Assembly (NCBI GenBank): GCA_964496125.1
Contig: CAZBXE010000010.1
Coordinates: forward strand, 9,202-73,201
From: CAZBXE01 sp964496125
GTDB lineage: Bacteria > Chlamydiota > Chlamydiia > Chlamydiales > CAZBXE01
Length of the DNA: 64,000 bases
Direction: 5' to 3'
Position numbers and translations under genes: made by a program. Below the pieces are notes generated by a model. That model was not told where the DNA came from and ran no database searches. It worked only from the letters and a program-made list of their open reading frames with translations. Positions 32,526 through 41,483 of the stretch are shown piece after piece. Positions within the stretch are counted from its first letter, which is position 1. Every line of letters starts with the position of its first letter.

Positions 32526-33091
32526 TTCAGGCTTAAGTCTTCAGGAATCATGGATAGGGTGGCGTATTTGCCACCCATATCCCTCAATAATCTTTGCCAA
32601 AGTTTTGTCGGATCTGTGTGGAAAACATGCCCGATGGAGGATTTGTGCAAAAACCAATGTCCATCTAGAAATTCCCTTTCCAATTGGCCAGCACCCCAGC
32701 CGGAATAACCAAAGCACAGGTAGACGTAAGGTTGATCTTCCCTTTCTACTATGGAATGCAAGAATTGGAGATCTCCTCCCAGGTAAACCCCATCACAAAT
32801 CTGCAGGGTTTGCTGGGGAATATCGCTACAGCTATGGAGCAGCATCATTTGGTTTGTTTGGACAGGGCCACCAGCCCGCATCCCGACATGAGGATTTGAA
32901 AGCTCACCCGATTTGATGATTTCTTCTGGCAGGTCAATGTCAAGGGTCTTATTGATCACAATCCCGAAGGAGCCTTTCTGTGTATGTTCGCACAGAAGGA
33001 TGACACTCCTAAAGAAAAGGCCACCTTCGATATCGGGCGTGGCGATCAAAAGGGCTCCTTTTTCAAGCTGAGAGTAGGGCATCGATTCCAT
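32522..33091 (-). CDS. YqgE/AlgH family protein (UPF0301)
   Basis: A 189-residue member of the YqgE/AlgH family, whose biochemical role is unknown. Characteristic strings are QLEKGALLIATPDIEGGLFFRSVILLC (in part), GIVINKTLDIDLPE, MRAGGPVQTNQMMLLHS and FGYSGWGAGQLEREF. Start at ATG 33091 (MESMPYS); a second ATG three codons on fits the spacing to GGTAGAGT slightly better. It may belong to the 3' end of the minus-strand Mla operon, 72 bases downstream of mlaD. Confidence 0.92.
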   Translation of the reverse strand: MESMPYSQLEKGALLIATPDIEGGLFFRSVILLCEHTQKGSFGIVINKTLDIDLPEEIIKSGELSNPHVGMRAGGPVQTNQMMLLHSCSDIPQQTLQICDGVYLGGDLQFLHSIVEREDQPYVYLCFGYSGWGAGQLEREFLDGHWFLHKSSIGHVFHTDPTKLWQRLLRDMGGKYATLSMIPEDLSLN

Positions 33092-33163
33092 ACTCTACCT
33101 ATGCCAAGCTTTGTCTTTTCTGGAAACCGTAATTCTTAAGCCCTTTATCCAGAACATGTTTAG

Positions 33164-34390
33164 CTATTCGCAAGGTGGTCGGCACATCATCCTGCACCGC
33201 ATGTCCGAGATCTGCTCATTATAAAGATTAATGTTTTCTTGGAGGGTTTGCACCCGGCGAAGAAGTTCTGCAAACGTACAGATAAAACCGGGATCTTCAG
33301 CATAATCTTCTGGACAAAGACAGCACTCAGCTTCATCCATAATCATGGCCACCCTACCTAAGGAGGTGGTGATCTGATCAAGCTCGTCATTGAAGAAGTT
33401 GCGAAACTCTTGCGCAGAGCAAAGCTGCTGCATCAGATTCACCCTACGCGCTCTCATCCTCTGCCATCCTTTATCTAAGTGAAAAAGAAGGCCATAGTGG
33501 TTCACATCGTTTGCAAGAGTCTCTGCCTTGGTTAGAACGGAGGAGAGCTGAAGATAGAGATCTTCTTTGACAAGCATTCTGCCCATCGTTCCCTCCCCCC
33601 TGCTAATTTTATCCACAACATCCTTAACTGAGGTTGCCACTGTGCTAGCTTTGTCTGCAAAAGTGGAGATATTGGTGATAGTTGTATTGATCTCAGGCCA
33701 AGCATCACTTAGATTTTTGGAGAACTTCTTCACGTTCTCCGAAGTGGCATGGATGTTAGTCACTATATCTGAAATTTTATCAGGCTTATTGAAGGCTGAA
33801 GTGATCTCATGTACGTTTCTAGCTGTGCTTCCGATGTTTTCCCAGAGCTTTTGCTGGTTTATCTGATCAATTTGATCAATCAGTGCGTCAAAGAGGTTTC
33901 CTGCCTTATCAGCAAGCGTGCTGATGGTGGCAAATGCCTCTTCTACAGAGCCTGCACTTTCTGCATAGAGAACATCTTCTGGAGTTACAAGGACAAATTT
34001 TTGCCCAGGTTTTAAGGGCTGTGGGTCAATTTCAACAGAGCGTTCCCCCAAAAGCCCTGAAGTGCGCACGGTGATTTTGTCTGTGACAAAGACATCCGCA
34101 GAAGAGTCGATCTTTAACGTGAGTTCGTAGATGTAGACGCGCTTATCCTTTTCAACTCGCCCTTCTCGAGCTCCCTCGATTTCATTGATCGCAAAGACCT
34201 CCCCGATCGGATGGCCGGCTAGGGTAACCCGTGTGCCCACTTCGATTTTGTCGATGTTTGTGAATCTAACATAGAGAGTGCTTCCGTAATCCCCGACCTG
34301 AGGCCGAAGGTAGACGAGCACAAATACGACGATGCAGATAGAAACGAGGATAAAGATCCCAATTAAGCTTGTTTTCCCGCTATCTTGCAC
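33164..34390 (-). CDS. mlaD: MlaD-like MCE-domain lipid-binding protein with Cys-rich tail
   Basis: A 408-residue periplasmic protein anchored by one N-terminal helix (SLIGIFILVSICIVVFVLVYL). The MCE domain (residues 37-125) has YVRFTNIDKIEVGTRVTLAG and the strand-rich TVRTSGLLGERSVEIDP. A long helical region (160-300) typical of MCE proteins follows. The last 60 residues carry nine cysteines (CCLC, FIC, MRCRMMCRPPCE among them), unusual for MlaD and suggestive of disulfide linkage outside the membrane. MCE proteins ferry phospholipids between the membranes with an MlaE permease and MlaF ATPase, encoded immediately upstream on this strand. Confidence 0.9.
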   Translation of the reverse strand: MQDSGKTSLIGIFILVSICIVVFVLVYLRPQVGDYGSTLYVRFTNIDKIEVGTRVTLAGHPIGEVFAINEIEGAREGRVEKDKRVYIYELTLKIDSSADVFVTDKITVRTSGLLGERSVEIDPQPLKPGQKFVLVTPEDVLYAESAGSVEEAFATISTLADKAGNLFDALIDQIDQINQQKLWENIGSTARNVHEITSAFNKPDKISDIVTNIHATSENVKKFSKNLSDAWPEINTTITNISTFADKASTVATSVKDVVDKISRGEGTMGRMLVKEDLYLQLSSVLTKAETLANDVNHYGLLFHLDKGWQRMRARRVNLMQQLCSAQEFRNFFNDELDQITTSLGRVAMIMDEAECCLCPEDYAEDPGFICTFAELLRRVQTLQENINLYNEQISDMRCRMMCRPPCE

Positions 34391-34400
34391 GCTCTTCCTT

Positions 34401-35162
34401 CTATAGTTTATTCTTTGTCCCCAGCAGGGAACACTTTAAAAACGCTTGGAGCTCAGGATCGTCAATCTGTAAGAAATCTTCTTTTTTTGCAAGTTGACGG
34501 ATCTTTCCATCATGATGAAAAGCGAGTCTATCTCCTACAATCATGGCTGATTGAAGGTCATGTGTGACTACAATGCTCGTTGCATGTAGCTCTTTTTGGG
34601 TAACTAAGATGAGATCGTTGATCTGGTTTGCTGTGATCGGATCAAGCCCTGTTGTGGGCTCATCATAGAGTAAAAGCTTCGGCCTGTAGACAATGAGCCT
34701 GGCTATGCCAGCTCGCTTTCTCATCCCTCCCGAGAGATCAGAGGGCATTACTTTCTGTGTGCCCTCGAGGCCTACCATCTTCAAGGCCGCCTTCACTTTT
34801 TCTTGTATTTTTGCTTCAGGGAATGGTTTTCCTGTTTCCAGATCGCCATGCTCCCTCAAAAAGAAAGCTGTATTCTCCTCAACGTTCATGGAGTCGAATA
34901 GGGCCGAACCTTGGAAGAGCATACCCATGTGCGTAAGCTTGCTCCGCTCGCTTTCCTTAAGGCTTGATATTTCAATCCCATCTACCTCAACAGAGCCAGA
35001 GTCTGGTTGTTGTAGTCCCAAAATCTGTTTTAAGAGAACGCTTTTCCCCACACCAGACCGCCCTAAAATAACAACCGTTTCCCCAGTTTCTACTTCCAGA
35101 TCTAGACCTTTTAATACTTTCAACCCATTAAAACTTTTCCAAAGGTTTTTAATCTTAATCAT
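34401..35162 (-). CDS. mlaF: Mla-type ABC transporter ATPase
   Basis: A 253-residue ABC ATPase. It has Walker A GRSGVGKSVLLKQ, a Q-loop near MLFQGSALFDSM, signature LSGGMRKRAGIARL, Walker B KLLLYDEPTTGLDP, and the H-loop VVTHDLQSA. The FQGSALFDSMNVEENTAF string is typical of MlaF rather than import ATPases. ATG 35162 (MIKIKNLWKSF) is the proper start: it overlaps the mlaE stop by four bases and places the first strand correctly; an upstream in-frame start would add residues encoded within mlaE. It powers the MlaE permease for inter-membrane lipid traffic. Confidence 0.95.
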   Translation of the reverse strand: MIKIKNLWKSFNGLKVLKGLDLEVETGETVVILGRSGVGKSVLLKQILGLQQPDSGSVEVDGIEISSLKESERSKLTHMGMLFQGSALFDSMNVEENTAFFLREHGDLETGKPFPEAKIQEKVKAALKMVGLEGTQKVMPSDLSGGMRKRAGIARLIVYRPKLLLYDEPTTGLDPITANQINDLILVTQKELHATSIVVTHDLQSAMIVGDRLAFHHDGKIRQLAKKEDFLQIDDPELQAFLKCSLLGTKNKL

Positions 35163-35950
35163 AAGTACCTCTGCAAGATGGGCGATACGTAGGGGAATGA
35201 GGCGTTCAGCAGAAGTGTTAGGAAGAAGTTGACAATCAGGATGATAGAGTAGCAAATCACAACGCTATTGGTGGTTGCACGTCCCACACCAGCAGCGCCG
35301 CCTGTTGTTGTCATCCCGCGGTAACAGGAGATCGAAACAATAATCATTCCAAACACAAAGGCTTTCACAAGACCGCTCAGAAAGTCAAAGGGTTTGATAT
35401 AGATGGGGAGAGGATCGAGGAAGGTGTTAGAGGACATCTTATAATAAAATACGGCAACGATATAGCCGCCAAAAATCCCAGTTACACAGCTAAAGACAGT
35501 AAGAAGGGGAAGCATAAACGTGCCGGCAACAAAGCGGGGGACCACAAGATAGCGGACGGGATTTACAGCCATGGAGCGCATTGCATCAATTTGTTCTGTG
35601 ACCTTCATACTCCCAAGTTCGGCACACATAGCAGCCCCGACCCTGCCTGTTACCATGAATGCCGTGAGCACGGGGCCTAGTTCTACCATCATTGCTTTTG
35701 CCACCATGATCCCTGTTGCACTCGCAAGCCCTTTATCGGAAAGCTGAAAGAAAGACTGCGCTGCCAATACCATTCCTGTTGAAAAACCAGTAATCGCAAC
35801 AACCGGCAAGGACATGACACCAATTTCATAGAGCTGATCACGGACAAGAAACCAAGACGGAGGACGCCTAAGACTTATCCATATCGCATTGAATATCAAT
35901 GTGAAATAGTCACCTACGACAAAGGTTGTGTGTCTTAGCATTTTTAACAT
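35159..35950 (-). CDS. mlaE: Mla-type ABC transporter permease
   Basis: A 263-residue integral inner-membrane permease of the MlaE family with five or six hydrophobic helices. Family strings include YEIGVMSLPVVAITGFSTGMVLA, ELGPVLTAFMVTGRVGAAMCAELGSMKVTEQIDAM (cited in part) and GMTTTGGAAGVGRATTNSVV near the end. It is the first gene of the minus-strand mlaE-mlaF-mlaD unit. The divergent HerA-like gene starts 76 bases away. Confidence 0.95.
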   Translation of the reverse strand: MLKMLRHTTFVVGDYFTLIFNAIWISLRRPPSWFLVRDQLYEIGVMSLPVVAITGFSTGMVLAAQSFFQLSDKGLASATGIMVAKAMMVELGPVLTAFMVTGRVGAAMCAELGSMKVTEQIDAMRSMAVNPVRYLVVPRFVAGTFMLPLLTVFSCVTGIFGGYIVAVFYYKMSSNTFLDPLPIYIKPFDFLSGLVKAFVFGMIIVSISCYRGMTTTGGAAGVGRATTNSVVICYSIILIVNFFLTLLLNASFPYVSPILQRYL

Positions 35951-36026
35951 GATATTGCGGATACTAGGCGATACCTATTTAACTCACAATAGGCTGAAAA
36001 AAAAGAATATGGTACAGTAGGTGCAA

Positions 36027-38324
36027 ATGGAATATGTTGAAAAACTAGGCCTTTTTTACCTTGGGAAGCCTGTTGAAGCAGGGACAAGCAATCCTATTCT
36101 ATTGGACTCTAAGGACTTAACAACACATGCCGTGATTCTTGGCATGACGGGTAGTGGAAAGACAGGACTTGGGATTTCTCTACTCGAAGAGGCTGCCATC
36201 GACGGTATTCCGTCCCTTGTTATTGATCCGAAAGGAGATTTGGCCAATCTTCTTTTAACGTTCCCTGAGCTTTCAGCCGCTGAATTTTTGCCATGGGTTG
36301 ATGAGAGGGAAGCTCAGCAAAAGGGGATGGATCCTAAGGCATATGCAGCGCTCATTGCAAAACAGTGGCAGGAGGGGCTTGCCGAGTGGGGTGAGGGTAA
36401 AGAAAGGATTCAGAAGCTTAAGAATGTGGTGAAGATGCAGATCTACACCCCAGCAAGTAAGGCGGGCACACCTCTTTCCATTCTCCACTCGCTTTCGTCG
36501 CCTTCTAAAGATCTTGCTCTTGACACAACACTTTTTCGTGATCGCATTGCCTCCCTTGTTTCAAGTTTATTTGGTCTTCTTGGGATCGATGCCGATCCTG
36601 TAAAAAGTCGTGAGCATATCTTTCTTTCTCACTTGATTGAAAAGGTGTGGAACCAGGGAAAAGATCTCTCCATAGCCACCTTAATTGAACAGATCCAAAC
36701 GCCTCCCTTTGACACAGTAGGAGTGCTTGATCTAGAAACTTTCTATCCCAGTAAAGAGAGGAAAGCCTTGGCTATTTCTTTCAACAATCTTTTAGCTTCT
36801 CCTGGTTTTCAGGCCTGGATGGAGGGAGAGCCTCTCTCTATCAAAGAGCTTCTCTACACGAAAGAGGGAAAGCCAAAACTATCAATTCTCTCGATTGCTC
36901 ACCTCTCTGATGCAGAGCGGATGTTCTTTGTTACGCTTTTACTGAGCGAGTTGATCTCTTGGATGCGCCTACAGAGCGGAACGCCGAGCTTGCGCGCTCT
37001 TCTTTATATGGATGAGGTTTTTGGATTTTTTCCCCCTACTGCTACACCTCCTTCAAAAAAGCCTATGATTACGCTTCTCAAACAGGCAAGAGCCTTTGGC
37101 TTGGGAGTGGTTCTCTCCACGCAAAACCCGGTGGATCTTGACTATAAAGGCCTTTCTAATTGTGGCACGTGGTTTATCGGAAAGCTACAGACAGAAAGAG
37201 ATAGAGCGCGTGTTCTGGATGGTTTAAGTGCTGCCTCGAATGGCGAGATGAATGCAGCCACCTTGAATAAGCAGCTCTCTTCCCTTGCAAGCCGCACCTT
37301 TATTTTGCGGAGTGTACATCAAAAGGATCCGATTGTTTTCCAAACAAGATGGACACTTTCTTACTTGAGAGGTCCTCTTACGCTTGCACAGATTGCTACC
37401 TTATCTGAAAGCAAGGATTATGAGAAAGTCTCCCCAAAACCCATCCAAGAGGTAGTTTCAAGACCGATTGTCCCTGCAAAAGTTAGGCAATATTTCCTTC
37501 CCAGCAGCACTTCTTATAGGCCTTTTGTCCTAGGTGTTGCCAAGCTACATTTCGTGGATGGGAAAAACAAGATTGATGTGTGGAAAGACGTTTGTTTATT
37601 GGCGCCTGCTTCTGAAGATGGGCAAAGCGTAAAGTGGGAGGAGGCTGTGCCGGCACTCGAGATGAAAAAGCAAATGATCAAAGAAATGCCCTCTACTGCT
37701 ACATTTACCACCCTTCCTGCAGGTCTTATGCAGGAGAAAAACTACTCTCTTTTTGAAAAACTGTTTCAGTTACATCTTTTTCAGCATGAAAAGCTTCTTT
37801 TGCTTTCCGCTCCCGAGCTTGGTCTTACGGCCAAAGAAGGGGAGCTGGAAGGGGAGTTTCAAGCAAGAGTGGATCATACTCGCCGTGAAAAGAGGGATGC
37901 GCTTGTCAAAGAGCTGCAAGAGAAGTACAGCAAAAAGATTGCTTTTTTTACAACGAAGGAGAGGCAGCTGCAAGAGAAGGCGGCACAGAAGCAGCAGAAG
38001 GTAAGAGAGGCACAGGTGGATGGGTTGATTGCTGCAGGAAGTGCCATTCTAGGGGCCTTTCTTGGGCGCGGTGTCACTAAAGGGACGATTTCCCTTGCGG
38101 GCAGCTCCCTCATGAAAGTAGGCAAGAGCACGGCGGCCGGGGAGACGGTCGCTCAAATAGATGACGATCTGAAAGCCTGCCAACAGCAAATTTCTGACCT
38201 GCAAGCTGAACTAAAAAAGGAGATGGATGAGGTTCCTGACATTTCGGTTGCCATAAGCAAGGTAGAGATTGCACCTCGCAAGAGTGACATCACGATCTCG
38301 GAAATTGCCCTTCTCTGGCGTTAA
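36027..38324 (+). CDS. HerA-like P-loop ATPase with C-terminal coiled coil and glycine-rich segment
   Basis: A 765-residue ATPase of the HerA/FtsK clade. Walker A is ILGMTGSGKTGLG (about residue 38), followed by VIDPKGDLANLL; Walker B is LLYMDEVFGFFPP (near 330); a sensor-like LSTQNPVDLDYKGLSNCGTW and an arginine-rich RDRARVLDGL follow. The C-terminal third is different: a K/E-rich coiled coil (600-660), a glycine-rich hydrophobic stretch (LIAAGSAILGAFLGRGVTKG) resembling a glycine zipper, and another coiled coil. HerA proteins translocate DNA, often with NurA or defence nucleases; none is adjacent. ATG 36027 is chosen over a GTG two codons earlier. The function of this stand-alone version is unclear. 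Confidence 0.8.
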   Translation: MEYVEKLGLFYLGKPVEAGTSNPILLDSKDLTTHAVILGMTGSGKTGLGISLLEEAAIDGIPSLVIDPKGDLANLLLTFPELSAAEFLPWVDEREAQQKGMDPKAYAALIAKQWQEGLAEWGEGKERIQKLKNVVKMQIYTPASKAGTPLSILHSLSSPSKDLALDTTLFRDRIASLVSSLFGLLGIDADPVKSREHIFLSHLIEKVWNQGKDLSIATLIEQIQTPPFDTVGVLDLETFYPSKERKALAISFNNLLASPGFQAWMEGEPLSIKELLYTKEGKPKLSILSIAHLSDAERMFFVTLLLSELISWMRLQSGTPSLRALLYMDEVFGFFPPTATPPSKKPMITLLKQARAFGLGVVLSTQNPVDLDYKGLSNCGTWFIGKLQTERDRARVLDGLSAASNGEMNAATLNKQLSSLASRTFILRSVHQKDPIVFQTRWTLSYLRGPLTLAQIATLSESKDYEKVSPKPIQEVVSRPIVPAKVRQYFLPSSTSYRPFVLGVAKLHFVDGKNKIDVWKDVCLLAPASEDGQSVKWEEAVPALEMKKQMIKEMPSTATFTTLPAGLMQEKNYSLFEKLFQLHLFQHEKLLLLSAPELGLTAKEGELEGEFQARVDHTRREKRDALVKELQEKYSKKIAFFTTKERQLQEKAAQKQQKVREAQVDGLIAAGSAILGAFLGRGVTKGTISLAGSSLMKVGKSTAAGETVAQIDDDLKACQQQISDLQAELKKEMDEVPDISVAISKVEIAPRKSDITISEIALLWR

Positions 38325-38438
38325 AAAAAATTTAGCAAAACGGGGCACACGATTTTTTGAAAAAACCCACTCCCTCCGTCCTTCTTTAATCAAACGCCTA
38401 TACTGATAAGTTCTCAGACCAAGTATCCCGAAGGTAGC

Positions 38439-41400
38439 TCAGTATTCGATTTCGTATTTGAGGCTCAGTTTACCTTCTGCTTCCAACCCCATCTCGCCCT
38501 GCACTTTCACGTTCTTTGAGATGTTTGCCTCGAGCGCAATTTGGTTGTTTTCCGTCTGGATATTGGTTTGAAGAGAGAGAAGAATGCGCTTGCCAATGTA
38601 CTTGCCAATCCTGATCGATACGTCACTTGTGCTTGCATCACCCGTGTTGATATCGATTCTGTCAATCCCGATCGTCTTGCGGATTTTTGTAAGGGGGTCA
38701 GGTCCCTTTTTTCCTCTGTTTTGACCAATGAGATTGACAATGTCGTCACCCGGCGTTGCCGTTGTAACGTCCGCATCCGCACGGTTAAAGAGAAGCAGGG
38801 AGACAATCTCCCTCTGTGCAAGGGGTGGGTTAGAGCGAAAGGAGAGGTTTGGCTGCTTGACCGTTCCCTTCAAGATTGCATCTACCTTGGTATTTTCAAT
38901 CTGGTGAGAGGCGACTACGTATAGGGAAGTCTTGCTTTCAAACTCACCATTGAATGTGAGAGTGGCTTCCTCGCTTGTGAAAATTTTACCGCTATAGTCG
39001 TATTCGCCTTCGATGAGCTTCAAGGATCCATGGTATTCGGGATAGAAAGAAGAGCCTTTTAAAGCAACGCTTCCTCTCCATTCTGAGCGAAGAAGGTCCT
39101 CCTGAAGCAAGAATAGGTCTTTGGGGACTGTGAACTGTATGTCAAAATGAAGGGGCCAGTAGAGGGAGGGATCTTCCCGTACGAGAGGAGGAAGTTTTCC
39201 TTCGGGGAGGTTGATGTAGGTTACATCGACGCTTTGCAATTGTGCTGGTGGATCATCAGGGATGTGAAAGGAGGCGGAGTGTACATTGATTGCTCCCTTC
39301 AACGTGCCCTCATTTAGATCGCCTGCAAAAGTAAGATGCCCAGAGCCGTGCCCAAGCATGCTCTCGGTGCTTAAAATTTTGGCATAGTCCAAGTCTATTG
39401 CAAAAGAGAAGGGGAAGTTCTCCCTTTTAGCAAGGATTACTTTTCCTGTGGCACTTAACGTTCCTCCGTTTTCATCCTGGGCGATTAAGGAGTGAATATG
39501 TAGGGTTTGCCCCTCAAGTTCTCCAATAGCTCTGCCATTTTGGAACAGGGCTCCTGTTGTGGTATGTTCCAGATATCCCTGCTCTAAGGTGAATGTTCCA
39601 GAAACTTCGGGAGAGTCCATCTCTCCGGCGACCTCTAAAAAGAGGTCTGCTTTCCCATCCACTAAGATGGTTTCACTTGTAAAGACTTGCACAAGCGGCC
39701 CAAGATCCCCTTTTAGATGAAGGCTTGTACGCAGTTTATTCTCTTCAAAGGGAGAAAGAAGGGCAGAACGAATGGAGACCTGTTCGAGGCCTACGCCCGT
39801 CACTTCTCCGAAAAGATGCACTTCCCAGTTTTCTATTTTCCCTTTAAACCGCGCTTCAAGGGGGGCTGTCTGTGGCAGAAGGCTGTCATTGAAAATTAGG
39901 TTTTTTAGCTCTAGCGATACGTTTCCTGAAAGGGAGCCAGGAGAGCCCGCCGCATGGAGAGAAGCTGTCGCACTGCCTGACAGTAAAAGGGCGGGAAAAA
40001 AGGGGTCTAAAATATCAAAAGGCATTCCTTCAACCCTAATTTGAGTTTCAACAAAGGAGGGTGAGGAGAGAAATTCGTAGCGGAGTGTGGCAAAAAGGGT
40101 GCCCACCTGTGTTTTGCTTTTTGCAAGCAGAGAGAGGGGGCCTAAGTTGAATTCTTTAAACGAAAGAGAGCTCGTACAGGGCTTTGTCAGTGAAAAATTT
40201 TGCCCTCCATGCTCTGCCACAAGCTCTGTTAAGACAAAGGAAAACGTATCCTCTAAGGGACCAAATGTGCCTCCTGCCCTCATCTGGAAGTAATTTTTGT
40301 CCCCTCCCTCTGCAACAAGATGGAAGGGCCAGGTCGCTTGTTTTGCATCAAGCTCTGACTCAAATGCTACGCGGCTAAGACTATTCTCTCCGCTCTTAGC
40401 CTCTTCAGCAGAAAGGTGGATGGTTCCACTTATTGAACCGTAGAGGTCTTCTAGAAACATGGCGACAGAAGCAAGCTTTACTTCCTGCAATCCCATTTTT
40501 AGGTTTTTAAGAGAGCATTCAAGCTGCATGTCTTGCTGCTTCTCCCCCTTTTGAAAGTTGCTTTTGATATGCAGGGAACCTTCCATTTGTTGATGGAAGA
40601 GGGGAGAGAGGAAAGAGAGGTCTTCCGCAGAACATTTTAGAAACCCCTCTACATAAGGGGAAAGAGGCTGCCACGTAAGGTTTCCTTCTAAGGTTGTTTG
40701 CGGGAGGGCTAGGTTTAAATTCTGAATATGCCAACGTCCATCGTCTTTTTGGCAAAGTTGCATGTTTGCTACGAGCGGAACTCCACTCATGACAAACTCG
40801 CAGGCGCCTTGGAAAGCAAGAGGGGAGGAAAGGTCGCAAGAAAGAACTGTATGCAAGCTGGTAACAGGGGTGTCATGCAGGAGAACTTTATTGCTTTTCC
40901 AGTGAAGGTTGACGCTAGGATGCGCAAAAGTTCCATCGATTTGTAAGAAGCAGAAAATCTCACCAGTCATCTCGAAAGAAAGCAAAGAGGAGAGGGCAGA
41001 AAGATCTTTTGGCTTCACGCTAAGATCCCCTTTCACTCTCTCCCCTTCTGCAACGAGAAAACCTGTGATGTCAAAAACAGGCTCAACTCCAGCAAAAGAG
41101 AGATTTGACACCTGGAGCTCATGCACCGAAGGGGGTATGGGTAAAAAGAGGGGTTTTCCACTTTCTGGCTCAGAAAAAACCAAAAGAGTATCAATATGAC
41201 AGAAGGAGAAAACAAGCTTGCCTTGCAACAGATCTGGAAGGGAGAGGGTAAGGTTTGCTTCTTTGATCTCGGCTATCTTTTTTCCTTGGCTTTCTAGCAG
41301 GATCCCCTCGCCGTGTACAAGGTCTGGTAGGCAAAGGGTTAGCTTGTCTACTTTGATGTCAATTCCAGTTTGTTGTTTAAGCAGGGAAAGAACGCCTTTG

Positions 41401-41483
41401 AGGGCGCTTTCCTGCCAGAAGGGGGCGCTTAACGTGATGCTAAGAAGGAGGAAAAAAGCAAATGCGAATCGTTTCATCATCAA
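38439..41483 (-). CDS. tamB: TamB-like translocation and assembly protein
   Basis: A 1014-residue AsmA/TamB-family protein. It begins with a signal anchor (RFAFAFFLLLSITLSAPF), then a very long run of short beta-strands that in the family forms a hydrophobic groove across the periplasm, and ends with the conserved DUF490 region (IGIDRIDINTGDASTSDVSI, GKYIGKRILLSLQTNIQ) and a terminal aromatic strand SLKYEIEY. TamB with TamA is implicated in outer-membrane protein assembly and phospholipid transport. It is shorter than the 1259 residues of E. coli TamB. Its start overlaps the tamA stop by four bases. Confidence 0.9.
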   Translation of the reverse strand: MMMKRFAFAFFLLLSITLSAPFWQESALKGVLSLLKQQTGIDIKVDKLTLCLPDLVHGEGILLESQGKKIAEIKEANLTLSLPDLLQGKLVFSFCHIDTLLVFSEPESGKPLFLPIPPSVHELQVSNLSFAGVEPVFDITGFLVAEGERVKGDLSVKPKDLSALSSLLSFEMTGEIFCFLQIDGTFAHPSVNLHWKSNKVLLHDTPVTSLHTVLSCDLSSPLAFQGACEFVMSGVPLVANMQLCQKDDGRWHIQNLNLALPQTTLEGNLTWQPLSPYVEGFLKCSAEDLSFLSPLFHQQMEGSLHIKSNFQKGEKQQDMQLECSLKNLKMGLQEVKLASVAMFLEDLYGSISGTIHLSAEEAKSGENSLSRVAFESELDAKQATWPFHLVAEGGDKNYFQMRAGGTFGPLEDTFSFVLTELVAEHGGQNFSLTKPCTSSLSFKEFNLGPLSLLAKSKTQVGTLFATLRYEFLSSPSFVETQIRVEGMPFDILDPFFPALLLSGSATASLHAAGSPGSLSGNVSLELKNLIFNDSLLPQTAPLEARFKGKIENWEVHLFGEVTGVGLEQVSIRSALLSPFEENKLRTSLHLKGDLGPLVQVFTSETILVDGKADLFLEVAGEMDSPEVSGTFTLEQGYLEHTTTGALFQNGRAIGELEGQTLHIHSLIAQDENGGTLSATGKVILAKRENFPFSFAIDLDYAKILSTESMLGHGSGHLTFAGDLNEGTLKGAINVHSASFHIPDDPPAQLQSVDVTYINLPEGKLPPLVREDPSLYWPLHFDIQFTVPKDLFLLQEDLLRSEWRGSVALKGSSFYPEYHGSLKLIEGEYDYSGKIFTSEEATLTFNGEFESKTSLYVVASHQIENTKVDAILKGTVKQPNLSFRSNPPLAQREIVSLLLFNRADADVTTATPGDDIVNLIGQNRGKKGPDPLTKIRKTIGIDRIDINTGDASTSDVSIRIGKYIGKRILLSLQTNIQTENNQIALEANISKNVKVQGEMGLEAEGKLSLKYEIEY

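Noticed and set aside
38420..38450. tRNA gene
   Set aside because: A GGTAGCTCAG string resembles a D-arm but no acceptor, anticodon or T stems can be formed; it belongs to the intergenic end of tamB.
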